Part shown: one piece after another, positions 23,041 through 34,296 of the stretch
How positions within the stretch are numbered: the first letter of the stretch is position 1
Layout: each line of letters begins with the position of its first letter
Assembly: GCA_015680685.1 (NCBI GenBank)
Contig: MNCI01017900.1
Location: 857,398 to 921,397, forward strand
Direction of reading: 5' to 3'
Origin: Gnetum montanum
Taxonomy: Eukaryota > Streptophyta > Gnetopsida > Gnetales > Gnetaceae
DNA length: 64,000 nucleotides
Notes under the pieces: model-generated
The model's input: the letters and a program-made list of their open reading frames with translations, nothing else
Told to the model about the DNA's origin: nothing
Databases searched by the model: none
Program-made: the position numbers and the translations under genes

Positions 23041-24341
23041 TTTGAGGACACGATAGCGCTGCCCCGATATCAGGGACCCGATATCACGGTCCAATAAAAA
23101 TAAGGTACTTAGGAAAATTGATAAATTTCTAAAATTCTAAACTCAAAAATGAAGGACTTCAAGTCGGTGTAAAAGGTTCATGGTAATATTAAATAGTCTT
23201 GAAGGAACAAAAAGTATAATGGTGTAAAATCTAGCAATGAAATGCATGAATTGGATGAGGAGAAAGAACATGTTTCGATACACAGGAATGTTTGATCTAG
23301 AAGGATGAAGAGGGAAACAGTATTGTAATACTTGGAGGGTATAAAATGATGTGATGGTGATGTGTTACGAGTGCAAATTACAAAAGTAACACAAGTGGGT
23401 CCTCCCCAAAGCAAGTTCCAACCTATAATGCCCTTGCATAACCACACCTCAAAATGTCCGTAGGCACTAGAAGGGTTAAATGTAATCTACACATATGCAA
23501 AAAAACACACACATGTAGATGCCACTACAATGAGATATGAATTCCATGCTACCTAAGACACAAGTCACAATTACAAGAACAACAAGGTGAGGTAAATTAT
23601 AGAAGGGATTGTAGAGATTGGGATATGAGGTAACTAGCTTAGGGCATAATGAATCCTTAGTGTAAGGCATGATTAATGTGTCATTAACCTGTCAATCAAA
23701 AATCAGGACCAAGTCCATTCCTTTGATCAGTGAGATCACATTGTTTCATCCCAATGATAGACAAAAATGAGAGCATCATGATGGCAAGGCATATAATCAC
23801 TTGGCATTTTGTACAAGGGATGAGTGATTCTTGCTGTGTGGTACTTCTATTTGTGTTGTGTGTTTTTCTTCTTTTTGAAATTCTTAATCTAGAGAAGCTA
23901 CCTAGCATTAGGCATGGGTACATGTCTTTCCAATGAGACCCCCTAGAATCGCATTGGATTTCTTTATTGAGTGCCTTTTTATTACTCTTACTCCCATTTT
24001 CCATTAGATCTACAAGGATCTTAGGACAACCAGGTTGCATGATAACTCCCACAGATGTCACCAAAGAGAATCCACAAGTCCCCTTGATGTCACACCCTAG
24101 CCATTCCCGCTTAGTCCATCCTTCTTCACTTTGGATATAATGAACACAAGATTAGTTTAAGTTTTAATGATTAGGAATATCATTGTACCCAGGGTAGAAC
24201 CTCTTATTAATAGAATGGGTGGATGGATGTTGTGGGCTTGCTATTCAAATAATTAGTCACTTGAAACTTGATAGCATAGAACAACACATCAACCAACGAG
24301 TCACATGAGTGTTTTATTCATAGATGAGATTACTCATAAAA

Positions 24342-25160
24342 TCTTTGGTAGGTTGCTCTCACATTCTTTAGGCCAAAGGGCATCATGGTGTAACAAAAGG
24401 TGCCCTAAGGGGTCATGAGGATTGTACTAAGTTGATACTCTAGGTTAATCCTAATCTAGTTATATCTTGAGAATCCATCCATAAAGGATACTAAGGAATG
24501 TCTAGCCATAATATCAACAAGTTTGTTAATACTAGGCAAAGGGAAAGCATCTTTGATAATTACCTTATTTAGGTCTCAAAAATATATGCAAATATATATA
24601 ATCCCATTTTTCTTAGGGACTACCACTATGTTGAACACCTATTCTATGTAATCAATAGCTCTAATGAAACTAGCTTGGTATAGTTTTGTGATTTCATCAT
24701 GAACTGCCGAGGCCAAATTAGGTCTAATCTTATGAACTTTTTGCTTAACTAGTCTAACGCTAGGATCAAGTATGATGTTATGTTAGACTAAATGTGGGTC
24801 TAGACTTGGCATATCCTCATATGACTAGGCAAAGGCTTTAATGTTATCTCATAGGACCTTGGTGATGTATTGAACCTATTGGGATTTGAGTAAGGAACTT
24901 AGTTTTAGGGTTTTCTCCTTACCACAGTGTGTCATGGCAAGAACCTCAACTACACAGTCGTCAGTAATGTCACTAGCTTCAAGGTCAAGGATTATGAATA
25001 GGTTTTCAAGCCACTCTAGAGGTTTTTCTAATGAAGCTATGTAGTCAATGAGACTCTCAAGCTCAAGATCTAGGCAATTAGGATCAATACATAGTTCAAC
25101 ATTACTGTGTGGTCTAGTTAGGCTCAAAGACATACTGATTTGCTTACAGGTACTCATACT
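24342..25160 (-). pseudogene. pol: Reverse transcriptase (N-terminal two thirds) of Tat element 1
   Basis: Minus-strand RT relic. Motifs in order: DPSVRLVKQKVHKIRP, FIRAIDYIE, VVVPKKNGIIYICIYF, DLNKVIIKDAFPLPSINKLV, SLVSFMDGFSRYN and FCYTMMPFGLKN, ending ATYQR where the giant-LTR element begins. The catalytic Y-x-DD segment and the connection to RNase H are therefore missing here; element 2 keeps both. The piece 24876-25157, upstream of RT, matches 41530-41830 of element 2 (a pol linker of unknown function). The stop codons fall at Trp/Arg positions (for example TAG for Trp after DYIE). Confidence 0.85.
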
Positions 25161-25879
25161 CTAGTCTTGCATGTCAACCATAAGCACATTAAGTGGCACT
25201 TGGGTAAAAATGAGTAAATAATTCCAAAACACTATAAAATATCTAAGGAACTATGTTAACACATGTTATTTGAATGTTAAACAAAATGCAAACAAGGTCA
25301 ACCAAGGCTATAAATGATAGGTGGAGACAAATAAGATGGAACAAAGGTCAAATAAAGGCCAAACAAGGTTAGAACAAGTTGAAGTAGAATGAAAGTATAA
25401 AAAATAAGATCAAACATGGTTAACTAAGGTTACATTTTTTTTCTAATTTTAGGCCTTAGTGGGCCATGTTGCCAGCTTAAGGCCTTGGCATGCCATAGTT
25501 ACATGGTGTCAAATTATGATCAAAGATGGTCAAACCCCATCATCTAACACTAATCAAAGGCTAACAAAGGTTTAAAAAGGCCATAAAAGATAGAACAAGG
25601 TAAATATAGTGAAAATAAAGTGTTGTAGAAGTTGGATAAGGTCAACTAATTGTAGTAAAGGTCAACAATGCATAACTAGGTCATAACAAGTGAAAACACC
25701 ATAAAATAAGGAAAAATTAGTTATAATGGAATACATGTGGTAAAACATGATTAATATTGGTCAAAAGGTTAGATTGTGCTAGTTTTAGCCCTTAGTAGGT
25801 CATGGTTTAAGGCTGTAGGGTTGGCAGGGGAGTTTGGACACCTAAGGGATTTGTTTCAAGGTAAAATTGATACTTTTTC
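25161..25879 (-). other. Spacer between RT and the palindrome array, element 1
   Basis: Non-coding, alignable with 41830-42480 of element 2. It contains scattered copies of a short phrase around TTAGGCCTTAGTGGGCCATG that recurs at 28140-28280, 42060-42420 and 51120-51220, so the spacer has a repetitive history. No ORF supported. Confidence 0.6.
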
Positions 25880-27900
25880 TTATGACTACGTTGCGGTCTA
25901 CTAGAAATTATGCTGGCCTAGTGTAGTCATGCAATTCCAAACATAGTTATCATTGATGGACAATTTCCCAAGGTCATTATGGTTACTTTTAAACTCCTAA
26001 TGATTTAGACAGCTAGCACATGAAGTTGGTATTAAAGATTGGTACATTTCAACTCTATTTTCACCTTCTAGAAGCTAGAAATCTTATGTTTGTTGGTGAC
26101 TACACTAGGCTAGCATAGTCAAGGTAAGCCCTAGCATAGTCACATGGACAAAGTGAATTCATGGGGCTTCAAGATTGGAATTAGTGCTCTGCCAACTTCC
26201 TATTATAGCATAGGTTCTTGAAAGAGTCGAATTGAGTGTTCGACACTCAAATTTGCGGAACAAAAGTGGTTTTTATGGGATTTCTCATCAAACTATGCTA
26301 GGCCAACGTAGTCATTCATGGCCTTAGAGTAGTGATGAGGAATTTGGTGTTTTTAGTGGAAACAAAGTGAAATTATAGTTGGATAAAGTGGAACAAAGTT
26401 CTAGACTTCCTAAGTCAATTTTGGACCATTCTAAAGTGGTATAATGCTAATCAACCTTGCCACAAAATATGTTTCCATTGTGACTACATTGGCCCAGCAT
26501 AGTCATAGACTTTCCCAATGTAGTCATGAATAAAATATGATTTCAAGTAAGTTTCCATGTCCAATCAACCATGCTAATGGACTTCTGGGTTCATTGGTGT
26601 TGCTAGCTAGGGTTTTAACATCAAAATTATCAATTTAGTGTGGTTGTTTGGTTCTTGGGAAGGTCAAATACCTCTTAACTATAGTAGCCTAGTGTAGGCA
26701 TGTAATTTCTAGCCTCGTTGAGAGGTTTGTGATGAAAAATGCTAAATTTTAGCTTGTTTCGTAGGGTTTTCTCAACAGGCTTTGGTAGGGTTCTAGATCT
26801 TTCTGGGAGTTAATTTGAGCTATTTTTGGCTCATTTTTGGATTTTTGATGTGGACTATGCTAGGCTCTACTAATGACTATGCTAGCCCAGTGTAGGCATG
26901 CAATCCCCAACATAGTTAGGGTTGGAAAATATGAGAAATAGTGAATTTTATCTTGATTTTTAGTCTTGCATGGTTCTAATGCTTTTGGAAGTTGATTTTG
27001 GCTTGGAAATGGCCTATTTTGAGGTTTTTTAGATGGACTATGCTAGGCATCACTAGTGGCTACACTAGCCTAGTGTAGGCATGTAATTCCTAGCATAGTC
27101 AACCTTGGGAAATGCATTTTGAAGGTTTTTTGCTTGATTGATCGATAGTCTAAGGTCACCAAGAGTCTTAGGGAGGTATGGAGGTTATGGAATGAATTTT
27201 TGAAATTTTATTATTATTATTTCTATGGTCTATCCCATTTGTAAACCCTGTGACTACGTTGGGCTAGTGTATTCACAACCTCCCTCTAATGTAGTCATGG
27301 GTTTTGACTAATTTTTGACATCATTTGATGAATTCCACAAAGTTTCGAAGCTATTAGGAGCTCTAGCTAGTGTTTGTGGATATGGCATGGGTGTTTGGTA
27401 TAAATTTGAGGCTTGATGAGTGGGGAAAAGATTTATCCCATTCTTGACTATGCTAGGAAAGCATAGTCATGCTCTTGGCTAGTGTAGTCATGCCTAAGAA
27501 CTAGTTTGTGACCATATTTAAGGCTATTCTAATGCTTGGTGACTACCAATGCTAACTTTGAGCTATTTATTTTGGTTACAGGGTTTCATGGGTTCATTTA
27601 CAATGCAGGTGAACTAGTGGAAAGTAGTGATAGGCATCATATCCAATTTGACTATGTTGGGATAGTGTAGTCAAGCTCCAAGCCAACATAATCACATGGA
27701 ATAACCATTTTCTTCATGAATTTGACTATTTTTTTGCTATCTAGTTTGCACCTATGTTGACACTTGGTTTCTTAGCTTGAGGATGAGGTTTTTAGCATGG
27801 ATTTAGGACTAGGGATTGGGTTTTTAACATGGATGAAATTTGGCATCTATTCCAAAGCTAGTAAGGGTCTAAACCATAGCATAGTCAGTGTGGGATGCCA
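25880..27900. repeat. Array of palindromes about 195 bp apart (Tat element 1)
   Basis: Ten to eleven degenerate copies of a palindrome starting near 25884, 26098, 26291, 26482, 26678, 26874, 27035, 27252, 27445 and 27650, with a partial one near 27885. Steps are 161-217 bp, mostly 191-205. The ideal arms are GACTACGTTGG and CCAACGTAGTC. The unit at 27445-27467 has a perfect 9-bp stem (GACTATGCT / AGCATAGTC). DNA between the palindromes is diverged. An array of the same layout but different stem sequence is found in element 2 at 42500-45180. No coding potential is seen. Confidence 0.75.
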
Positions 27901-27973
27901 AAATCCTGGTGTAGGCAAGCTTTTCTTGGTTTGTTTATTGAGATCCTAGTGGAAACTAAAATCTTAGTTCTAA

Positions 27974-28125
27974 TATGTCATTTTCATATTTTTTATTCTA
28001 ATTTATCATTTTCATTTTTTTGTTGTAAATAGTCAATTTCATATTTTTGGTATAAATAGTCATTTTCATATTTTTGATTGTAAACTATCATTTTCATTTT
28101 TTTTGTTGTAAACTAAGTTGTAAAC
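27974..28125. repeat. T-rich short tandem repeat
   Basis: About five units of 30-40 bp built on TCATTTTCATATTTTT plus a TTGTAAAT(A/C)-type tail. It lies where element 2 has its extra 5.4 kb, so it may mark the deletion or insertion junction between the two elements. Confidence 0.7.
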
Positions 28126-28679
28126 AAGCTATAGAAATTTTCTAGTTTAAGGCCATCATGGGCCATATGATGTTTGCCAATTTAAGACCATGACTGGCCA
28201 TACAATATGCTAGTTTTAGGTCATGGCAGGTGATCATGCTACCAGTTTGAGGCCTTAGCAGACCATAATGTTGCCAATTTTAAGCCTTAGCAAGTTGTGA
28301 TCCATACATTGTCTAGTGAGTACAGGATGCTCTTGAAAGAGCATAAAGGACTAAGAAAAACCATGAAGCATGATACAATGTTACGAAAGTAAACAAATGA
28401 AGTGGTAAGGTGTTTGCTATGAACTCGTTGTTTGACCTTTGAAAGGTCAAGGAATCCTTTTGACACAACTTTAGGTTCACCACCTTTCTTGTTAATCATG
28501 GCAAGTTGTATGCATTTTCATTGGTTACTTTGTATTGTAGAGTTGATGTTGCTAGCATCATCATTGTCTTTATTGTTAGTGATCCTATTCTGAGTATCAG
28601 GAGTTTCCTCTTAAAACTCCACCTCTAAGCCTTGATTGGTGTTGACATAGTTAATCGATGATACTGACACATTATCTCC
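28126..28679 (-). other. Spacer upstream of the protease, element 1
   Basis: Contains the GGCCATG phrase repeats and then a sequence alignable with 51120-51780 of element 2. No conserved reading frame is visible. Confidence 0.5.
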
Positions 28680-29010
28680 ATGGATCACAATTTCCCCTCC
28701 CTCATAGGACAAGTGAATCTCTTGATGTATAGGGATGAGACTACCCAAAGCTTTGCTAGCCATGACCTCCCTAAGATCAAGTTGAAGCCAGGTATCTCTT
28801 CAACTACTAGGAAGTTGACAAATGTAGGGAACTGCTCACTAGCCATGAAATCCAAGGAGAGGAAACCTCGCACTACTACTTATGAGCCATTAAATGACTT
28901 GAGTGTTGAGGTAGTGGTTGCTTGAATATTTTCAATTAAGCCTAGTTGATCAAGAACAAAAAATGGTATCACGTTAATTGCTACCCCATCATCTACATGA
29001 ATAGGGTGAA
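28680..29010 (-). pseudogene. pol: Retropepsin-type protease of Tat element 1
   Basis: Aspartic protease that would process Gag-Pol. On the minus strand the active site VDDGVAINVIPF is at about 28960-28997, followed by LDQLGL and TLKSFNGS. The C-terminal half is FLSLDFMASEQFPTFVNFL, then VVEEIPGFNLILGRSWLAKL, with the family's ILGR-W strand. The copy in element 2 (51790-52120) has the same order. One stop after FNGS interrupts the frame. It lies downstream of gag and more than 3 kb upstream of RT, separated by the palindrome array. Confidence 0.8.
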
Positions 29011-29019
29011 CCTTGTATC

Positions 29020-30461
29020 TACCAACACATGTAGTAATAAGGATAGGAGTCAATTTTCACTTCACTATCATGAAATTTGAGCATGGGTTGATGCCCATAT
29101 TCACTAAGTAAAGCTTGCTCAATGATAGAGTAAACTAATTCTCTATTAGTGTGCATGTCTCTACTCATAGGAATAGAGGTTAACACCTAAGCTAGTGCAT
29201 CCCTATGAGCAGGAGATGTCATGACTGGGCCATACAAATTCAGTGATGCATCCTTTTGCTTTAATGATCATTTGGCTTGCTCCATTGTTGGAAGAAAATT
29301 CTTTCCCTTAGCATATAATGTTTCAACCTTAGTGGTTCTAACCTCCTCCATCCTTTCTAGAGTTTGTTACTTAGGTCTTGGTCCATGTGCCTTGGGTCCC
29401 TTGTCCATGAATGTAGTTGGTCTTGGTGTAGCTTGTTTCAAAGCATTTTGTTATTGGTTACCTTCAATGGACTTTGCTGTTGGTTTGGTGATAGGTTAAT
29501 TTCATCACTATTGTGGTGATGGTTTCTTGCTAACCTTTGAATTGTGGACCATAATAGGTGGGCTTTGATCATGAGTTGTTATGATCTTACTTGTTAAAGG
29601 TGGAGGAAGCCAAATAATTAATGGTTCCTTAGGCTTTGGAGGATTAGTAACTCGTTAATTGTGTTGTGATGTTAAAGCCATTAAAGGGGGAACACATATA
29701 GTGAAGGACTTCTTAGGGGCTGGAGGGCATGATACCTACATGATGAAGGGCTCTCTAGGCTTTTCACTTTAACACCATGGTGACACCTTAATAAAAAATG
29801 GTTCCCTAGGAGGATTAGACCATTTAATTTTTGTGAATGAGGCTATGGTGTAAGAGTTATTGTTGGTGCTTGAAGAGTTGGGCTCATTCAACATCAACTC
29901 GCCATGGTCTATCATCTTCTGGAGATCATCTTTCAAAGCCAGGCAAAAATTAGTCTCATGACTAGCTATTTGATGATAATTATAGTACCTTTTGAGTCTA
30001 AAGTACTTCAATAGCTTGGGATCATCTTTAGTAGCTATTTTTGGGTCTCTAGCTATGTCACAAAGATGATTGTGCCTCTTACGAGCCTCTTTAGATAGTA
30101 GCTTATGTTGTATATGGTCATCTTTAGGCAACTGTTATAGAAACTTAGAGGGTTTCAAAGGCAACCTAGTGTACTTAGACCTATCCATCCATCCAAAGTT
30201 TAATCTTGGTTGATTTCGGACATAGGAAGTGGATGGTTGTGATGAGTTAGAAGATGTGGTTGCCTACCTCAGTAGCCTCCTCAATGTTCTTGATTTATGA
30301 GAAGGCTTAGCTTAGTGACCAGGGCTCTAGGTATTAAAGCTTTAACTTGATAAAGTCATTTACTGCTCCCTTGTAAATGACAAGAGGTGAGTTTCAACAA
30401 TAGGCTATGGAATCTTGTTAAGTGTTGAGTTCCATCTTTGAATGAACCTTTTGACTGGTTC
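29020..30461 (-). pseudogene. gag: Gag C-terminal half of Tat element 1
   Basis: Contains the nucleocapsid-like motif of Tat Gags at 29769-30131: LKYFRLKRYYNYHQIASHET, then CLALKDDLQKMIDHGEL. The usual form is C-x2-H-x4-H-x4-C followed by ALKD-I--LI--G-L; the first Cys is Tyr here. 29020-29760 is a Pro-rich gag-protease linker with stops. The right end joins, across the solo LTR, to 32240, and the joined order agrees with element 2 (53010-53780). Confidence 0.8.
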
Positions 30462-30466
30462 AAGTG
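30462..30466. repeat. Target-site duplication AAGTG, left
   Basis: AAGTG directly left of the solo LTR, repeated at 32240-32244. Element 2 has a single AAGTG at the matching place (about 53743-53747). Confidence 0.85.
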
Positions 30467-32239
30467 TGTTGGTGCTAGAAATCTCAGTTGCTCAAATGGG
30501 AAACTAAAAGATTTGAGTGCTAGAATATTTTTAACCCCAAGTTCCAAGGGCCTCTAGAAAATAGGACTTAGTGTACCCTAGATGGTCTTTTTGATCACCT
30601 AGGAACTTACAAAACTCAAAACAAACATGCTTTTGGGATCGTAAACATGATTGGAAATGTAGGTAGAAATGGTCTACTCAAAATGACCTATTGAAAATGT
30701 AAACAAAAAATGGTCTACTAAAAATGGCAATTGAAAATGAAAGTACAGTTACAGAAATAAAAGTAAAAATAGAAATGGAATCCAAAATTTGAACAACATA
30801 AACCAACAAATTTATAAAAAAAATATTAAAAAGGTTGAATTCACAATGTACAATATTGTGCGAAGGGAACATGAAGCTACTTGCCAAAGCTTAAAGTGTG
30901 TTGGAGAAGGTTGCCTCCATGATCCAGCTTCGTCCCAACTTTGGTCTACTACAACTTTCCATTAGTTTCCACCAATTCGACTACATGGGAATGGGATTAG
31001 TGTTGCATGTTTGGGGCAATGGAAACTATGTGGGAGTCTTTGTGACTAGTGTAGTCCCAGTTTCTACCACCAAACAACACTACCAGGTGAGGATGTAATG
31101 ACTACAACGGGTCTTGGTGGTTGCCAATGTAGATGGAAATGGGATAGGATCTACACTTTTAGCAGCAATGAGACCTATGTGGGGGTGTTTGTGCCTAGCA
31201 TAGTGCTAGTTGTTGCTATTAGAAACATAGTTGAATTGTAAATGGATTTGATGGATAATGGAAATGACTTTGAAAAATGGAAAATGGTGTTGTTGCAAAA
31301 TGGTTTTAAAATGTCGAAGTGCTAAAATGCCAAGTGTTATTAATGATTGTATATGATGCCAAAAATTCTTGAAAGTTTGGATCCTAGAAATGCTGTCAAC
31401 ATTAGGCTTTTATATGTTTAGGGTTGTCATTCTAGGGCTTACCATTGATTACTGAAAAATTGGCATTGATTGTGGGTTATGACTGCTACTACTACCAACA
31501 TAGTCAGTCAACTATTGCTTAACGTAGTCAGCCAACTACTGCCAACGTAGTCAACCAACTACTACCAACGTAGTCAACCAACTATTACCAACATAGTTGG
31601 TATCTATGACAAGTCTAAAATGGACTACACCCACAAAACCCATCTATTTACTATAAATTGTAAATAGGCTTTTGTGACTTCATCGAAGGCATTCGAAATG
31701 GGAAATGAAAAGATGGATGGAAACTATAGAAATGGTGGAACCCGTTGGAAAGTCTTGTGCCTAGTGAAGACTACTATTTGGTCATTGTTAACTTGGGATG
31801 CATGTGCTAGCTGGTGTTCGAGAAATGGCCATCCCAACAATGCCAACATTGCACCTCTACCTAGTCTTGTTGATGACTATGCTGGCTACTATAACTACAA
31901 TGGCTATTGTAGCTACTATGGCTACTATGACTACCATAGCTACTATGCCTACTAAAGATTGCTCCAAGGTAGTTGGGGCTATACCACTACAAAAACTCAT
32001 GAAAATATTTTTTTAGCCATTCCGATGGCATTTTCAGCCTTCCCAAGCCTAGATATGGACATGGCATACCTATTTCTAGTTTGGAAGTAAGAAAATAATA
32101 ACTTTTGAAGCATTTTTCAACACCAAAAAGTTGAAATATGTAAGATTATTGCTTTTGTACTACATATCTTACATTTACAATGAAACGTTGCCTCAAACTA
32201 AAAGATAGGACTTTCAACATGAATTTTGGTGGTGTTTCA
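30467..32239 (-). mobile_element. Solo LTR of a Tat-type element inserted in gag
   Basis: A 1,773-bp LTR, TGTTGGTGCTAG at the left and GGTGGTGTTTCA at the right, in minus orientation and flanked by the 5-bp duplication AAGTG. There is no internal region, so it most likely arose by recombination between the two LTRs of a full element. It has a TATA box at 31407-31416, and from 31480 to 31610 a run of CCAACGTAGTC-like words matching the element-1 palindrome arm. The frames inside (31674-32016) are not considered genes. Confidence 0.9.
31407..31416 (-). promoter_or_regulatory. TATA box of the solo LTR
   Basis: Minus strand CATATAAAAG, aligned with the TATA boxes of the other Tat LTRs. Confidence 0.6.
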
Positions 32240-33539
32240 AAGTGGCCCTTGTCTCACCTTCATCAGTTGATCCAATGTGGCATCCAACTGTAGGTTGTAT
32301 TGAAAGTGGCTAAAAAATTGGTTTATCAGGTCTTCAAGGAAAGAGATGGAACCTTTAGGTAAGGTTCAATACTAATCTAGATCCTTACCCTTTAGGAAAA
32401 TATGTAGTATCATATGTGGCCAAGCTTGCAAAAAGAGGCACTCAGATGAGAATGTAACTAGATGTGCATTGGAATCCCCTTCACCATTGTATTTGGTGAA
32501 GTTTGATATGGTTATGGTGATGGGTGAGGTCATTTGAGGCATAATAGGACTTATAAGATCATCCTAATAAAAGTATAGAACCTTGATCATCTGAGTTGTG
32601 TTGGCCTTGAGTTCTTGCAGCTCTTCATTAAGGTATTAGATAATTTGGAAGGCTTGATCCAAGCCGTGGGGCATCTTTATGAGCTACAGTCCTTGTGTTG
32701 ATAGTTGAAGAAGAAGTTGTGAGGCTTGAGGTTGTAAAATTGACATTAGCATAGAGGAAAGAGGTCATATGATCACCATCATAGGTGGATTAAACAAGGA
32801 GAAAGAGTTTGAGTTGTAATTTATGGTATGATGGAGACAAAAGGATTATGAGAGGCTTGTATTGATTAGGGCCCCAATGAGGATCCTACTAGTATGATAG
32901 ATGGAGATGATGAGGCAGATATCACTAGGTTTGAGTGAATGGAGTGAGGCTATGTGGTAAAGGGTATTGGCAAGAACAAGGAGGTGGACTGAGATATAGG
33001 TTGTGTCTGGTGTGTGGCAATGATGGACATGAACCCAAACATGGTAGGATGGATAGGAGGAGAGTTGGGTCAAGGGACTTTTCCCATTGATGAGGTAAGA
33101 GACATGGATTTGGTTGTAGTTGTTTGGGGAGTAGAAGATTGAAAAATACTTCCAATGAAGGTGTCCAACTCTTCTTTAACCTCAAACGCATCTTCCTCTT
33201 CTTGATGATCCTCTAAGCTATTTTCCTCACTAAAATCATCAACCTCTATGAGTTATATGAGCATTTGTGCATAAAATTCAATGAGGGGGATTAGGTCTAA
33301 AGGTGATGGAATATATTCTTTCCCATCTTGGTGTATGATTTTGAATTGGCACTTAGCATCAGATTCGATGTATGGTATCAAGAGTCTAACTTGTATCTTG
33401 GCATACAAGAAGTTGTAGAACTCCTTATTGATAACCATCAAATCCATGTTTTGTTCCTTTTTCTAAGTGATTTTCCTCATTCTATGACCATAGGATCTTT
33501 TAGGTCATAAACACAAACTACACCTTAGTTGGATGTCAT
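32240..33539 (-). pseudogene. gag: Gag N-terminal half of Tat element 1
   Basis: Gag begins at ATG 33539-33537 (MTSN, with VVCVYDLKDPMVIE after a stop), the same place and style as MSGQEVVLP in element 2 (55049). The following text includes IHQDGKEYIPSPLDLIPLIE (33290-33350), which element 2 has as HHNGKEYIPFSYDQIPLID. The capsid part (32240-32600) contains the region just before the solo LTR break. Stops are frequent. Confidence 0.75.
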
Positions 33540-34296
33540 GTTTGTCAAGTTAAGGTGCAGGATGGTTGATCAACTAAAAGACATTATCAAAAGATGTTGT
33601 TTTGACCTCTTACTATTTTTAGTGAAAATTTCAACTAGTTGGGTTTCCCAACAGTACAATTGACTATAAATGAAAAAAACCATTAACACTACTACTACAA
33701 TGTAAGTGGTGTATACCACTCTTGGGGAAATGGATGTTGCAGTTTCAAAGTTAGCAATACTAACTACGCTGGTGTTTCCAATGGTAGTTTCTATAGTGGA
33801 GTGTGTGTAGTAGACAGTTATATTTTCTAGCCAACTACGCTGAGATAGATGGTGGAAATGGGTTTTTGGTTAGAAAATCTAGTTGGAAAAATTTTGCCAA
33901 AAGATTGTGTATGTTGTTTTCAAGAAGTGGAATATGAAAATTTTGAGTTTTCCAAGGATTATGCTGGAGTCCTAGAGATGTCTACATTGGGCCAACTACA
34001 GAATTTTAGAGTAGATGTAGTTGGGTTTTTGAACAAAATTGGGTTTTGGATTTGGACTTTCAAAGTAACTGCACCAACTCCAAGGAATCCAATAGCAACG
34101 ATTGTGAAAGTACAACAAGAAAAAAAATAACTCACTTACCATAACTATGCTAGGATATTTAGGAAAGGGTTTGGGTAGCAATGTTGGCTTTGAATAAATA
34201 TGTCTATAGGTTTTGAAATTTGAAAACGTAATAGACTTGGTGTTTAGAAAAAATGGAAAATGATTTTTGGGCTAAGAATTTAGGCAAATGCCCTCC
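33540..34296 (-). other. Leader between 5' LTR and gag, element 1
   Basis: About 750 bp, alignable in part with 55050-55751. CCCTCCTTCTAG at 34291-34302, conserved with 55746-55757, marks the LTR/primer-site junction; I could not assign the primer tRNA with confidence. A 93-codon plus-strand frame (33849-34130) is not conserved in element 2. Confidence 0.6.

Larger units (their letters stand above)
10683..24336 (-). mobile_element. Athila-like non-autonomous retrotransposon with 5.6-kb LTRs
   Basis: Two direct repeats, 10683-16368 (5,686 bp) and 18735-24336 (5,602 bp), flank a 2.4-kb interior. Both repeats start TGATGAGT and end ATTACTCA (inverted TG...CA ends), and the right copy is preceded by a tRNA-Asp primer binding site. 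The interior holds an Athila-type gag and a 183-base assembly gap, but no pol is visible. It sits in the pol gene of Tat element 1. The word TCTTT borders both sides (10677-10681; 24342-24346) but the match is one base out of register with the TG end, so a TSD is not proven. Long LTRs with a short, pol-less interior recall LARD elements. No clear PPT is visible right of 16368, where the plus strand is A-rich. Confidence 0.8.
18735..24336 (-). repeat. 5' LTR (5.6 kb) of the giant-LTR element
   Basis: Right copy of the repeat with the same internal order as 10683-16368: U3 (24336-23060), internal TATA (23031), U3 ORF (22562-19784), GATATC motif (19530-19549), main TATA (19483), R/U5. It ends in TACTCA, after which pol of Tat element 1 resumes at 24342. 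The frames at 23696-24064 and 15908-16096 in the U3 head are similar because the DNA is duplicated; I see no evidence that they are coding. Confidence 0.8.

Noticed and set aside
23696-24064. 122-codon minus ORF in the U3 head of the giant LTR
   Set aside because: The other LTR has it shortened by stops, no motif is recognised, and the similarity is explained by LTR duplication.
25880-27900. Regularly spaced palindromes as a CRISPR-like array
   Set aside because: The spacing (~195 bp), degenerate repeats, eukaryotic context and absence of cas genes rule this out.
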